Shown here one piece after another: positions 47,279-55,967 of a stretch of DNA of 64,000 bases. The notes under the pieces were generated by a model. It searched no databases. It was not told where the DNA came from and saw only the letters and a program-made list of their open reading frames with translations. The translations under genes were made by a program, and so were the position numbers. The stretch lies in NCBI GenBank assembly GCA_913048385.1, contig CAJWVZ010000001.1, positions 1-64,000 of the forward strand, written 5' to 3'. Source of the DNA: an uncultured Gammaproteobacteria bacterium. Lineage in GTDB: Bacteria > Pseudomonadota > Gammaproteobacteria > Pseudomonadales > Pseudohongiellaceae. Position 1 is the first letter of the stretch. Every line of letters begins with the position of its first letter.

Positions 47279-47297
47279 TAAACCGTTTGCTTGATTA

Positions 47298-47684
47298 TTA
47301 CTTTTGCGTCCAACGACCTTGTTCATTCTGAATAAAAAATCCATTAGCAGTGGCCTCTGCAGCCTGCTCAAAAGCGAGCCGCTGCACTTGTTCTAAGTCA
47401 ATATTGTTCTTTTGAGAGATTTGCTGATATCGCTCCCGCCGAGCGTCATTGACTTGTTGGATCAGATTTCTGACCTCCGTATTATCATCGTCGACAACCA
47501 TACCTAAATAGCCATCGTTTTGTTCCCCAACTAAACCTTGTTGCTTCGCTTCTTGGAGCGTAATGGCAACTGATATTGGCGTCAGGAAAACTAAGACAGA
47601 AAGCACTAGCCGTCTGAAAAGAATCAAACCGGATTTGTTCCGAGCAAACACTAGGAATCTTAAAAAATTCAAATGATTTCTCAT
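47298..47684 (-). CDS. ydbL: YdbL family (DUF1318) periplasmic protein
   Basis: TLQEAKQQGLVGEQNDGYLGMV...; start moved to ATG at 47684 after a GGGGGA SD. Confidence 0.8.
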   Translation of the reverse strand: MRNHLNFLRFLVFARNKSGLILFRRLVLSVLVFLTPISVAITLQEAKQQGLVGEQNDGYLGMVVDDDNTEVRNLIQQVNDARRERYQQISQKNNIDLEQVQRLAFEQAAEATANGFFIQNEQGRWTQK

Positions 47685-47709
47685 CAATTTTCCCCCTCTT
47701 TCGTATTGA

Positions 47710-47904
47710 TTAAAATAATCCACTGTCGGGCGAAAAGATATTTTCGAGTTCCTCTTCAACTTGAACTCTTATTTCATGTTCAATTCGCACATTTAGATTG
47801 ATCGTAATAGGTTCGTTTGGAACTGCGACCTGAACCGTTGGTGTGCAGCGAATGACCCCGATTAAATTGCCTAAAAAAAATATGATCATTGTTACTGCAC
47901 GCAT
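47710..47904 (-). CDS. ynbE: YnbE-like lipoprotein
   Basis: CTPTVQVAVPNEPITINLNVRIEHEIRVQVEEELENIF; between ydbH- and ydbL-like genes. Confidence 0.8.
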   Translation of the reverse strand: MRAVTMIIFFLGNLIGVIRCTPTVQVAVPNEPITINLNVRIEHEIRVQVEEELENIFSPDSGLF

Positions 47905-47953
47905 TGTTTTTCAGTTCCTGTGCTTTATTCTTTAATCAGATGGTTTTGACGTT

Positions 47954-49546
47954 TTAACGAGAGTAACGCAACTCGAACCCTTCTTCAATTTGTCGACTTG
48001 CTAATAGGCTCTGCAACAATGAGTTTAGGTTATCGCTGATATTTAGATTAAGATTAATTTCCTGGCCGCCATTCATGGTTGGACTCTCTCCCCGTAAGGC
48101 AACTGCGATCTTCATTTCACCACTTTTCTGGAGATTCAAGGTGCTATTTAATGTTTCAAAGTTGTAATGTTCAAGAGCTTCACTCACGAGTTTCATACTC
48201 GGATTCACATCATTTTTGTTTTGGGGCGTATAAAAAATCGAACCTCCGGGATAAAGGGCTGAGATATGACCATTGCTTATCTCGATTGTTTCATTCTCGA
48301 GAATGATCGGGAGGTATCCGCTGACACGCCCATTAATTGCCAAGCCATCGTAAGGCATCAGCGCCGCAAGTTCGCCTAAGTCAATACCAGAGAGTATTAG
48401 ATTAAATTGTGACTGGGGCTCGTCCGGTAAAAAAGGGATTTTTGGCATGCTTAATTCACCCTGAAGAAATCGAGTCTTTGTATCGAAAAGATTAAAAAAC
48501 TTCGCGCGACTATTAATGTTTAGGTGAGTCTCGATGTCAGTAAAGACTAATCCGGCATCGACTTTATCGAAGGACAGAGCCTGATCATTCAGCGTGTTTA
48601 ATGAAAACGGATTTTCAACAGCTACGGTCACCATCCCGTTAGCACCAGTAAATATGGTGTCGTTGTAATATCCACTAACGGAATTTAACTTAGTTACCAG
48701 TGGCCCTCCAAAATCCCAAGATCGATCTGTTCGTTGTGTCCACCCTATATCTGTTCGTAAACTTATCTCACCATCCGTTAGGTCAAAAAATGAGTTCCCT
48801 AGGTCAATATAGCTAGAGAGGGGCGCTGAGAGTGAGAGTTCGGGTAAGGCAAGTTGAAGATCTAAGCTTCCAGTGGTCCTCTTCCAGTCGTGCTGGATAG
48901 AGGCACCTAGTATGGTTTGGTCGCCAGTATGTAATTCAAAAATGGCGCTAGCTGTGTCGACGTTGGTTCGTAAAAACCCAGTTATTTGTGGTTCGTTAAG
49001 AATGAATGGCGCGCTTTCAACAACAATATATTCGGATTGGACGTCGCCTTTTACAGTGGGGACTTTTGTTTCATGGTGATTCTCAAAAGAGAAATCTGTA
49101 ATGTTTACCGTGAAGGAGATAGAACCGTTGATTAGGTCAGTTTTAAGGCTATCGACCTTAAGAAGCAGAGATTCCGAACCGAAATTAACAGATGAATTTT
49201 CTTTTAAATTCATAGTAAACGGGCCACTAAGAGAGAGTCCAGTAGCCGAAATCGTTTCGGGTTTACTCGTAAACCCGTTTAGATTCAAATGGTGGGATTT
49301 ATCTTTTAGCTCTATTGATCCCGAAAGGTTGCAGCGGAACAACAAGCTGCATTTGGCGTCAAGACCATCGACCGTAGCATGAATCGAAAGATTCGATGCT
49401 TCTATAATTGCGTTGATTTTTTTTATTTTAATCGAAAGGGGTTCTTGCGTCATTGTTAGGGTTAGGGAGATCTCTTTTGCCGTTAAATCTGTGACTCTGA
49501 GACTCTTTAATGCGGCTGGGGAGCCGTGCAAGTTTGGAGGAAGCAA
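47954..49546 (-). CDS. ydbH: YdbH-like AsmA-type/dicarboxylate-transport-domain protein (true N-terminus upstream, start unresolved)
   Basis: Long beta-rich protein, GLVFTDIETHLN...GRVSGYLPIILENETIEISNGHISALYPGGSI; same strand and order as ynbE, ydbL; frame stays open to 49801. Confidence 0.7.
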   Translation of the reverse strand: MLPPNLHGSPAALKSLRVTDLTAKEISLTLTMTQEPLSIKIKKINAIIEASNLSIHATVDGLDAKCSLLFRCNLSGSIELKDKSHHLNLNGFTSKPETISATGLSLSGPFTMNLKENSSVNFGSESLLLKVDSLKTDLINGSISFTVNITDFSFENHHETKVPTVKGDVQSEYIVVESAPFILNEPQITGFLRTNVDTASAIFELHTGDQTILGASIQHDWKRTTGSLDLQLALPELSLSAPLSSYIDLGNSFFDLTDGEISLRTDIGWTQRTDRSWDFGGPLVTKLNSVSGYYNDTIFTGANGMVTVAVENPFSLNTLNDQALSFDKVDAGLVFTDIETHLNINSRAKFFNLFDTKTRFLQGELSMPKIPFLPDEPQSQFNLILSGIDLGELAALMPYDGLAINGRVSGYLPIILENETIEISNGHISALYPGGSIFYTPQNKNDVNPSMKLVSEALEHYNFETLNSTLNLQKSGEMKIAVALRGESPTMNGGQEINLNLNISDNLNSLLQSLLASRQIEEGFELRYSR

Positions 49547-49859
49547 AGAAACCGCGGAAATCTTAGGTGTGGCTTCGACGAGCCCGATTTCCCCCGCATA
49601 AAAGCCGCTTTTTACATTAGAAATTTCACTCAGCTCTAGATTGGCTCGCTCGAGCGCTGCACTTATTGCATAGTTTGTGATTTGGTTAGAAGAGACAGCT
49701 ACCAGAAACGCAAGAGTCGCTAATGTGATGAACGTAAGGGTAAGAAAGACTGACGCAAATTTTTTGAAGGAGTGGCTCCTTTCAGATTGCTCGCTAAGAG
49801 TTCAAAAACTTTGTCTTTGTTGCCTTGATATAAATTAGCTAAGAAGCTTGCGTGGTTAA

Positions 49860-51032
49860 TTACTGCCCATTGGACATGATCATAGCGTGCTTCATATCCA
49901 TCATTTCTCTTGAACGATTTCTCTCAGATTGCATGAGCTCTCCTACAGCCGGTCCACCTTGATTATAGATGCCTCCTCGTAAGGCAAAAAGTAAGTATTC
50001 TTCTGGCGCAATCTCAACAGCGTTTTTGTTTGTAAAGGTATTCACCGCGTCTGTGATGAGATCCGATCGATTTTCTAGATTAGGGTAGGAAAGTATGTCA
50101 GCGATCATCGTTTCTAAAACGTTGAGATTGTCGATTATTATGGCCGCCTGAGGGGATTGGCTGTACAGATCAGGTGCGATTGCCGGGGTCATGGGTAATT
50201 CTGTAGGTGCAGGGAACATGCTCATTCCCCCTGCAGAACCAATTTTGTTCCAAAATCGTTCAAGAGCGATCGGAATTCCGTTGTCAAATTGCGAATCTAC
50301 GTGCTCACGAATGATTGCTTCGAGACTAGCAAGCTGAAGCCACTGCTGTGTCCATTGAAAAGCACTCAAACGAGGGAAGGCAGTTTTGAATGCTGTTGCT
50401 TGCGGATGCGTTAAAATGAAGCCGTTATCTTTTGGGGATGACGCTACAGAATGACTGTCATTGCTTAAATAATTATCGATTGCAGTGTTAAGCGCAATAA
50501 GCTTGTCATTGATACTGTCGTCGAGATAGATGGCTAGTACTGTGTTTTCAAACTGACGGCCACGCGAAAGTACCTCAGCAGCTTGAGAGTCCAGTATTGA
50601 ACTGTTCGAAAACGCCTGTGAGGCTGCTTCGTCGGTGTGTTTTCCCCGCATCGTTTCACGTAAACCAATGCGAGCTTCAATTTCCAGATCACCGTATGGC
50701 CCACTCATATTCATGCCCATATGCATACCACCATCATGTCCCATATCAGATGACATCATTTCTTGCATGGTCATATTGGCCATCATCGTGAGATGGTCTT
50801 CAAGTTGATCGCGCGCGGGCTGTGCGTATTGATTTTCATTAATCTTCATAATCTCTTCAAAAGCTTGAGCATGAGTTAGATCAAAAGCGTTAAAAAGATC
50901 TGCAAGTTCGGGATGGGAGATTCTAAGAGAGTTGTTTGATTGGGCTGCGCTGGTACCGGCCAGTAGCCAAAGAATTGCAACAAGCGGTGCGACTATTGAT
51001 CTTTCTTTGGAAAACTGATGCCTCTCAGACAT
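49860..51032 (-). CDS. Uncharacterised exported protein with Met/His/Asp-rich segment
   Basis: 390 aa, signal peptide ...LLAGTSAAQS; MMSSDMGHDGGMHMGMNMSGPYGDLE. Confidence 0.6.
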   Translation of the reverse strand: MSERHQFSKERSIVAPLVAILWLLAGTSAAQSNNSLRISHPELADLFNAFDLTHAQAFEEIMKINENQYAQPARDQLEDHLTMMANMTMQEMMSSDMGHDGGMHMGMNMSGPYGDLEIEARIGLRETMRGKHTDEAASQAFSNSSILDSQAAEVLSRGRQFENTVLAIYLDDSINDKLIALNTAIDNYLSNDSHSVASSPKDNGFILTHPQATAFKTAFPRLSAFQWTQQWLQLASLEAIIREHVDSQFDNGIPIALERFWNKIGSAGGMSMFPAPTELPMTPAIAPDLYSQSPQAAIIIDNLNVLETMIADILSYPNLENRSDLITDAVNTFTNKNAVEIAPEEYLLFALRGGIYNQGGPAVGELMQSERNRSREMMDMKHAMIMSNGQ

Positions 51033-51259
51033 GGGTAAAGCTCCGTATAGGGTTTTAGTGCTAATTGCCTGCTTTGGGTGCGATAGTCTACCTTAGACAA
51101 TTCTAAAGATTAGTATAAACTGATGGGATGTTTTATCCAATGGGCGCAGCAACATTTAGTAATTAAGGTGTTATTAATTGTTACATTTCCTGCTGCGCAA
51201 TAATTCGCAGAGGAAAATTTAAATTTCCTTGTTAGAGAGTCAAAAATGGGCTTGAGCTT

Positions 51260-51499
51260 ATGAGTGAGAGTATTGAAATTACTTATTGTGCGGAATGAAA
51301 CTATCTACCCGAGGCGGACCGTGTGCTCGCTGAGATAAAAGATAGATTTCCAGGTATTGAAATAATCAAGGTGGCAAGTGGTGGGGGAGTCTTCGATGTC
51401 TGCCACGGCGGTGTCATTGTGTTTAGTAAAGGTGGGGTAAATCGGTTTCCTCACCCCGGAGAGTGTGCGCGACTTATCGCCGCGCGCATTGAGCACTAG
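51260..51499 (+). CDS. SelW/Rdx-family selenoprotein, in-frame TGA at 51296-51298 read as Sec
   Basis: Direct translation MSESIEITYCAE-U-NYLPEADRVLAEIKDRFPGIEIIKVASGGGVFDVCHGGVIVFSKGGVNRFPHPGECARLIAARIEH*; CxxU at the Rdx redox site; ...VFDV...G.VIVFSK...RFP family pattern downstream. Confidence 0.88.
51299..51345 (+). promoter_or_regulatory. Candidate bacterial SECIS element
   Basis: Just 3' of the TGA: outer stem CTATCT(51301-51306)/AGATAG(51340-51345), inner GGCG(51313-51316)/CGCT(51328-51331) or CGAG(51310-51313)/CTCG(51326-51329). Confidence 0.5.
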
Positions 51500-51506
51500 T
51501 TAGATT

Positions 51507-53792
51507 TTATCGTTGGAAAAGGTACGAGAATTTCACAAAGAATTGGTCGCCGTCGTTTCGAAGTTCATTCGCCACTACGAGTTCCCGCTCTCCCTCCATG
51601 TCTACAATATCGAAATTACTTCGATTCGTGTTGTAACCGACATATAAAGCTGACCAAGGGTTAATAACGTATCTAAGAAGCAAGTCGAAGTTTAGGTTCT
51701 CATCATCTACGAGACGCGTTGCAGGTCCCGCATCGGTCTCGTCATATTGAGCAATGAAACGTAAGGACCACTCGCGAGTAAACTGATAGTTCCAATTCGA
51801 ACGAACAATCCTGTTCGTAAAAATTGAGGTCCCGCTGAGCGTCTCCAATTGAGTGTCAAGGTATGTATTCGAGACACGTAACCGGTCAATGGGTCTCCAA
51901 AGGGCGTCAATGCTTACCCTGCGAGTATTAGCTACTCCTGGCATCGTGCCACTGGGGGGCACCACGTTAAGCGCCTTGCCGTCACGAATTGATGCCTGCA
52001 CGTTGAGGCTTTCTAAGACAGTGTTTGAATAGCGAAGCGTGATGTCATCGTAACTATATGATTGATTACTGGCTAAACCATTAAAATCTTGGGGTCGTAA
52101 AATCTCTTCGTAATCGGCGATCGATGCGCTGAACTGACTTGTCGCAAACTTAATTTCGGCACTCGCGCTTACTTGGCTAAAAAGTTTTTGACCCTCCATG
52201 TCTTGGAGGTACACCGGAAAGAATGTTGCTCCCCAACTGTTAATTGCCGATTCATCGGGATAGAAGTTAAAGTTCAGCCTTTGGTGCAACCCTTCTGTGT
52301 CGGCTTTAAAATATCGATTAGCAAAGCCAAGTTCAGTGCGGAAGTCTTTTGTCGTTGCGATGTAGTGGGTATGGTTATTAAACGTGCGACCAGAGCGGTT
52401 CACGGCGATATTTCGCTGATAACCAGTGGTTTTTTCTCCGCTAGCATGATGTTCGCTTTCAGTCGCAACAGTCTGCATCTGTGTGACCCAATTGGCATTT
52501 AGCTTAAATCGGCCGTCAAGACTGCCAACCCTGTTGTATCCGTTCCCAAGTTCTCTATCGGTAACGAGAAACCCTACTCTGTTCTGTGCTGAAAAGTCTC
52601 TGAAGCCCCTGAGTATAGCAATGTTTGCTTTTTCTCCGTCTAACGGGTCATCAGCGTCGCGGTTTAAGCCCGGTGCCTCGTCGTTTATCATAATTGCACC
52701 GAACCCATAGTCACCAGCTTTTCCTGTAAGTCGGATGCCTCCTTCCGGGTCAACGATGCGTCTTGTGAATACAAGATTAGAGTCCGTTGCGAAGAAGTCG
52801 GCGTTCTCGACAAAGAAGGGCCGCCGCTCTGGGAACTGAACTTCGAATCGTTCGTTCAGTGTGACCTGTGGTTGATCTGATTCAACTTGGCTAAAATCAG
52901 GATTTAGGGTTAGATCGAGGACGATCGCATCGTTAAAAATAAATTTCGCGTCAAGCCCAACATCTTGCTCAGACTTTTGATTAAACATTGGGCCGCCTGT
53001 TGCGTCGGGATCTAAGGCGTCAATTTCTCTTGCGAAAATAAATGGAATAATCTGTGTGTTATTTCCAGGCGCGACGCTAGTGATACCTGACATCAGGGCA
53101 GTTTGATTTAGTCTTCCTTCTTTACTGATTGAGTAATGTGGCCAGTTATTCTGCTCATCAAGTCTTGCGATATATCGACCAACTTGCACCCGCCAAAGCT
53201 GGTCCTCTGCTTCTGGAAATCGGAGGCTCCTCAGTGGTATTGACATCTTAACGGCATACCCGTGGTCGGTTACTCGACCTTCACTGTCCCAAACTGCTTC
53301 GAGTGTGGTATCAAACCCGCCCCGGAAGGATGATCCCTCTGTCCAGCGCGCGTCCCACTGAATTCCCACGGGATTGGTCCTAAAGGCGAAAGCCGCTCTT
53401 TGTGCATTAAAGGTGTCAATAATCAGTTCGACCGAGTCGTCTCCTTCAAAGTTCTCTCTTGAGGATATGTTGGCCCGTATAAGCTCAGGTTCATCATCGA
53501 AAGCGAGAAATATTGCGTGAAGCTTGGTGGAGTCGTAACCGAGATATACTTCGGTGCGTTGTGAGGCGGGGTCACCATCGTCTGGAAGCCGCTGTATAAA
53601 AGATTCAATCTTAGTCATAGATTGAGCGAGGCTCGAGATTGGCTTCATGTCTTGAGGCGAAATAAAGTCTGTCAATTCTGGAGTGTCAGATAGCTTTGGT
53701 ATCGAGATTTCTTGACCATGGCTTAACTGGCTTAAAAGAGCACATATAAGCGAGGTGGTCAAAAAAAGGTTTTGAGAGACGGAATAGGACAT
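51507..53792 (-). CDS. DUF5916-type outer-membrane protein with N-terminal CBM9-like domain
   Basis: Signal peptide; RTEVYLGYDSTKLHAIFLAFDDEP...VELIIDTFNAQRAAFAFRTNPVGIQWDA; C-terminal beta-barrel strands ending in FSYLFQR. Confidence 0.8.
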   Translation of the reverse strand: MSYSVSQNLFLTTSLICALLSQLSHGQEISIPKLSDTPELTDFISPQDMKPISSLAQSMTKIESFIQRLPDDGDPASQRTEVYLGYDSTKLHAIFLAFDDEPELIRANISSRENFEGDDSVELIIDTFNAQRAAFAFRTNPVGIQWDARWTEGSSFRGGFDTTLEAVWDSEGRVTDHGYAVKMSIPLRSLRFPEAEDQLWRVQVGRYIARLDEQNNWPHYSISKEGRLNQTALMSGITSVAPGNNTQIIPFIFAREIDALDPDATGGPMFNQKSEQDVGLDAKFIFNDAIVLDLTLNPDFSQVESDQPQVTLNERFEVQFPERRPFFVENADFFATDSNLVFTRRIVDPEGGIRLTGKAGDYGFGAIMINDEAPGLNRDADDPLDGEKANIAILRGFRDFSAQNRVGFLVTDRELGNGYNRVGSLDGRFKLNANWVTQMQTVATESEHHASGEKTTGYQRNIAVNRSGRTFNNHTHYIATTKDFRTELGFANRYFKADTEGLHQRLNFNFYPDESAINSWGATFFPVYLQDMEGQKLFSQVSASAEIKFATSQFSASIADYEEILRPQDFNGLASNQSYSYDDITLRYSNTVLESLNVQASIRDGKALNVVPPSGTMPGVANTRRVSIDALWRPIDRLRVSNTYLDTQLETLSGTSIFTNRIVRSNWNYQFTREWSLRFIAQYDETDAGPATRLVDDENLNFDLLLRYVINPWSALYVGYNTNRSNFDIVDMEGERELVVANELRNDGDQFFVKFSYLFQR

Positions 53793-53963
53793 TGAAATTT
53801 ACTCGGTTAATTAAATTACTTTTATTTCCTTTATTAGAAATATTTATCAGGCTCTTCGAAGGACACTGGGTACGTTAGTTGATCTAGCAAATGGTTAAAA
53901 TGTGACACAACGACGCGCGACAATAAGCCGCGGCAGTTTTTTCCGAAAATAGGGGGTCAGATT

Positions 53964-54506
53964 CTAACGAATATTACTACTGTCGATAAAACCCTCACGG
54001 TTAGGCATCTTGATTTGTAACAGGCTACGTCGGTCAACTACTTCGTTGAGACCCACCAGCCCATTCATGTGGAGAACATAAGCAATGACTTGGTAGACCT
54101 CTGTGTTACTCAAGGATTTTGGTGCAGTCGCTGGCATGGCTCTTCTTACGTAATCAAATAAAGTAGTTGCGTGGGGCCAAAAGCTACCCACGGTGCGGAT
54201 GGGCGCATCGTCAGATTGCATATCTCCACCAACCAGCCTGTTTGCAGACCCGTTCCCTTCGCCTCCTGCACCATGGCAGACTTGACATTGAGTTTCATAG
54301 ACCAGTTTTCCTTGAGAGGCAGTGCCATCACCAACTGGCAGTCCTGAGCCGTCGGGGGCAGCGATTAGATCAAAGTTACTCAGTGCTGCAGGCCCAAGGG
54401 CTTTTCCTAGCCGAGGAGTTTGCGCCTTTGAGTAGAGCGCTGTTATCAGCATCACACAGCATATAATCAACTTTGCGATATTTTTACAGCTTTTATGCGT
54501 AAACAT
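53964..54506 (-). CDS. soxD: Cytochrome c subunit of SoxCD-like sulfite dehydrogenase
   Basis: CQVCHGAGGEGNG heme motif; overlaps the soxC 3' end by 14 nt. Confidence 0.7.
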   Translation of the reverse strand: MFTHKSCKNIAKLIICCVMLITALYSKAQTPRLGKALGPAALSNFDLIAAPDGSGLPVGDGTASQGKLVYETQCQVCHGAGGEGNGSANRLVGGDMQSDDAPIRTVGSFWPHATTLFDYVRRAMPATAPKSLSNTEVYQVIAYVLHMNGLVGLNEVVDRRSLLQIKMPNREGFIDSSNIR

Positions 54507-55812
54507 TGCTGACCTCTCCGTTTGTGTTGACTGCCCAGCTTTGGATTGCGTTGTAGTGATAAAAGGGACGGTAATTAATTTGATTTTTAGCAGCTATTAA
54601 CGCGTCTCTTGTCGGTTGGACAATTCCATTGCTATCGGTTGCCCTACTCTGCAACACCGCCTCTCCGCCGCTCCAGCTCCAGGGAATTCTAAAGCGGGCG
54701 AGCGCCTTTTCGCCGAGTTGAGAATCTATCTCGGCCACCGCCCACGTTTTCCCGCCGTCCGCACTCACCTCTACCTGGGTAATGCGTCCGCCACCAGACC
54801 AAGCGATTCCATTGAGTTCGTATACGCCCTGTCTGGACAACTTCATCTGTCCCGAAGGCGAGGTAATAATCGACTTTACGTCCATAGGAAAGCTAAATTG
54901 GCGACTCTTCCGATTTTTCAACGTGTCTGTATATTTACTAGTTTCATCTCTAAACTGACTGGGCGCGTTGGTGAGTTTCAGCTGGGTAAGCCATTTAACG
55001 CTGACGTTTCCCTCCCATCCCGGAACAAAGAGTCGCATTGGATAGCCTTGCTCGGGCCGCAAAGGTTCCCCATTCTGAAATAGCGCGAGCATAACATCGT
55101 CGAGGGCTTTATCGAGGGGAAGTGAGCGGCCCATACTAGCAGCGTCTGCTCCGACCGCGCTTAACCAGGTTGCACTTGAATTTATTCCAGCTTCTTCCAG
55201 TAAAGAGCTCAGTTTTATTCCTGTCCACTCTGAGCAAGATACGAGCCCATGAATACTTTGGGCACTGCCGTCCGGCACATCATTGCCAAACAGAGCGCCA
55301 CTGTTACCTGAGCACTCAAGAAAATGTACCCTACTAACCATAGGATATTGCAGAAGGTCTTCGTAATCAAAGCTCAATGGGCGATTGACCAAACCGTTAA
55401 TGACAAGTTTATGCCCGGCGGGATCGATAGCAGGGATACCGGCATGATGTCTTTCAAAATGGAGCCCGCTAGGGGTTATGCTGCCCTGCAGTTGATGAAG
55501 TGGGGAACGAGAGGCGCCTCCTCCTGGATACAAAGGGTTCGGGTTTCCAGACATTCGTTTGGCAGTGGTGAAAGGAGATGGCGATCCGTAGTCACTTGCC
55601 CCAGGGCCTGGCGTCTTCGACCATGCTGGAATCTCAAGTCCAGAGCTTTGTGCTGAGGTACCCGAACTGAGCATGGATGCTGTGCCAGCTAAAGTTGCGC
55701 TTTTCAGACTAAGGCTTAAAAGCTGGCGCCTATTAATGAGGCCGTTAGCGGCTGAAGGTTCCAGTGATTCTGTAAGAACAGAGTCTTGCGCTTGGAGCGG
55801 AAATTTAGTCAT
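54493..55812 (-). CDS. soxC: SoxC-like sulfite dehydrogenase Mo subunit
   Basis: NRRQLLSLSLKSATLAG Tat-like signal; LQGSITPSGLHFERHHAGIPAIDP; HFLECSGNSGALF; start set at ATG 55812. Confidence 0.85.
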   Translation of the reverse strand: MTKFPLQAQDSVLTESLEPSAANGLINRRQLLSLSLKSATLAGTASMLSSGTSAQSSGLEIPAWSKTPGPGASDYGSPSPFTTAKRMSGNPNPLYPGGGASRSPLHQLQGSITPSGLHFERHHAGIPAIDPAGHKLVINGLVNRPLSFDYEDLLQYPMVSRVHFLECSGNSGALFGNDVPDGSAQSIHGLVSCSEWTGIKLSSLLEEAGINSSATWLSAVGADAASMGRSLPLDKALDDVMLALFQNGEPLRPEQGYPMRLFVPGWEGNVSVKWLTQLKLTNAPSQFRDETSKYTDTLKNRKSRQFSFPMDVKSIITSPSGQMKLSRQGVYELNGIAWSGGGRITQVEVSADGGKTWAVAEIDSQLGEKALARFRIPWSWSGGEAVLQSRATDSNGIVQPTRDALIAAKNQINYRPFYHYNAIQSWAVNTNGEVSNVYA

Positions 55813-55967
55813 ACGCACCTCTTCGTGTTTCTTTTTCGATATGTTACCAATGCCCTTTTTTAGGTACCAATATCGTTTCTTGACTAATGATATCATATCG
55901 GTTTTCCCTCGTGTGAGTTGTAACGAAATGTGGCTGGCAGAAGCATCGATTATTAGTGAGGGAGTGC

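Noticed and set aside
51305-51496. 63-aa minus-strand ORF (MLNARGDKSRTLSG...)
   Set aside because: Exactly antisense to the selenoprotein reading frame; no recognisable family; best explained as shadow ORF.
52173-52710. Plus-strand ORFs (109 aa, 75 aa) opposite the DUF5916 gene
   Set aside because: No recognisable domains; coding signal clearly on the minus strand.
54616-55656. Plus-strand ORFs (155 aa, 110 aa) opposite soxC
   Set aside because: Antisense to a well-supported SoxC-like CDS.
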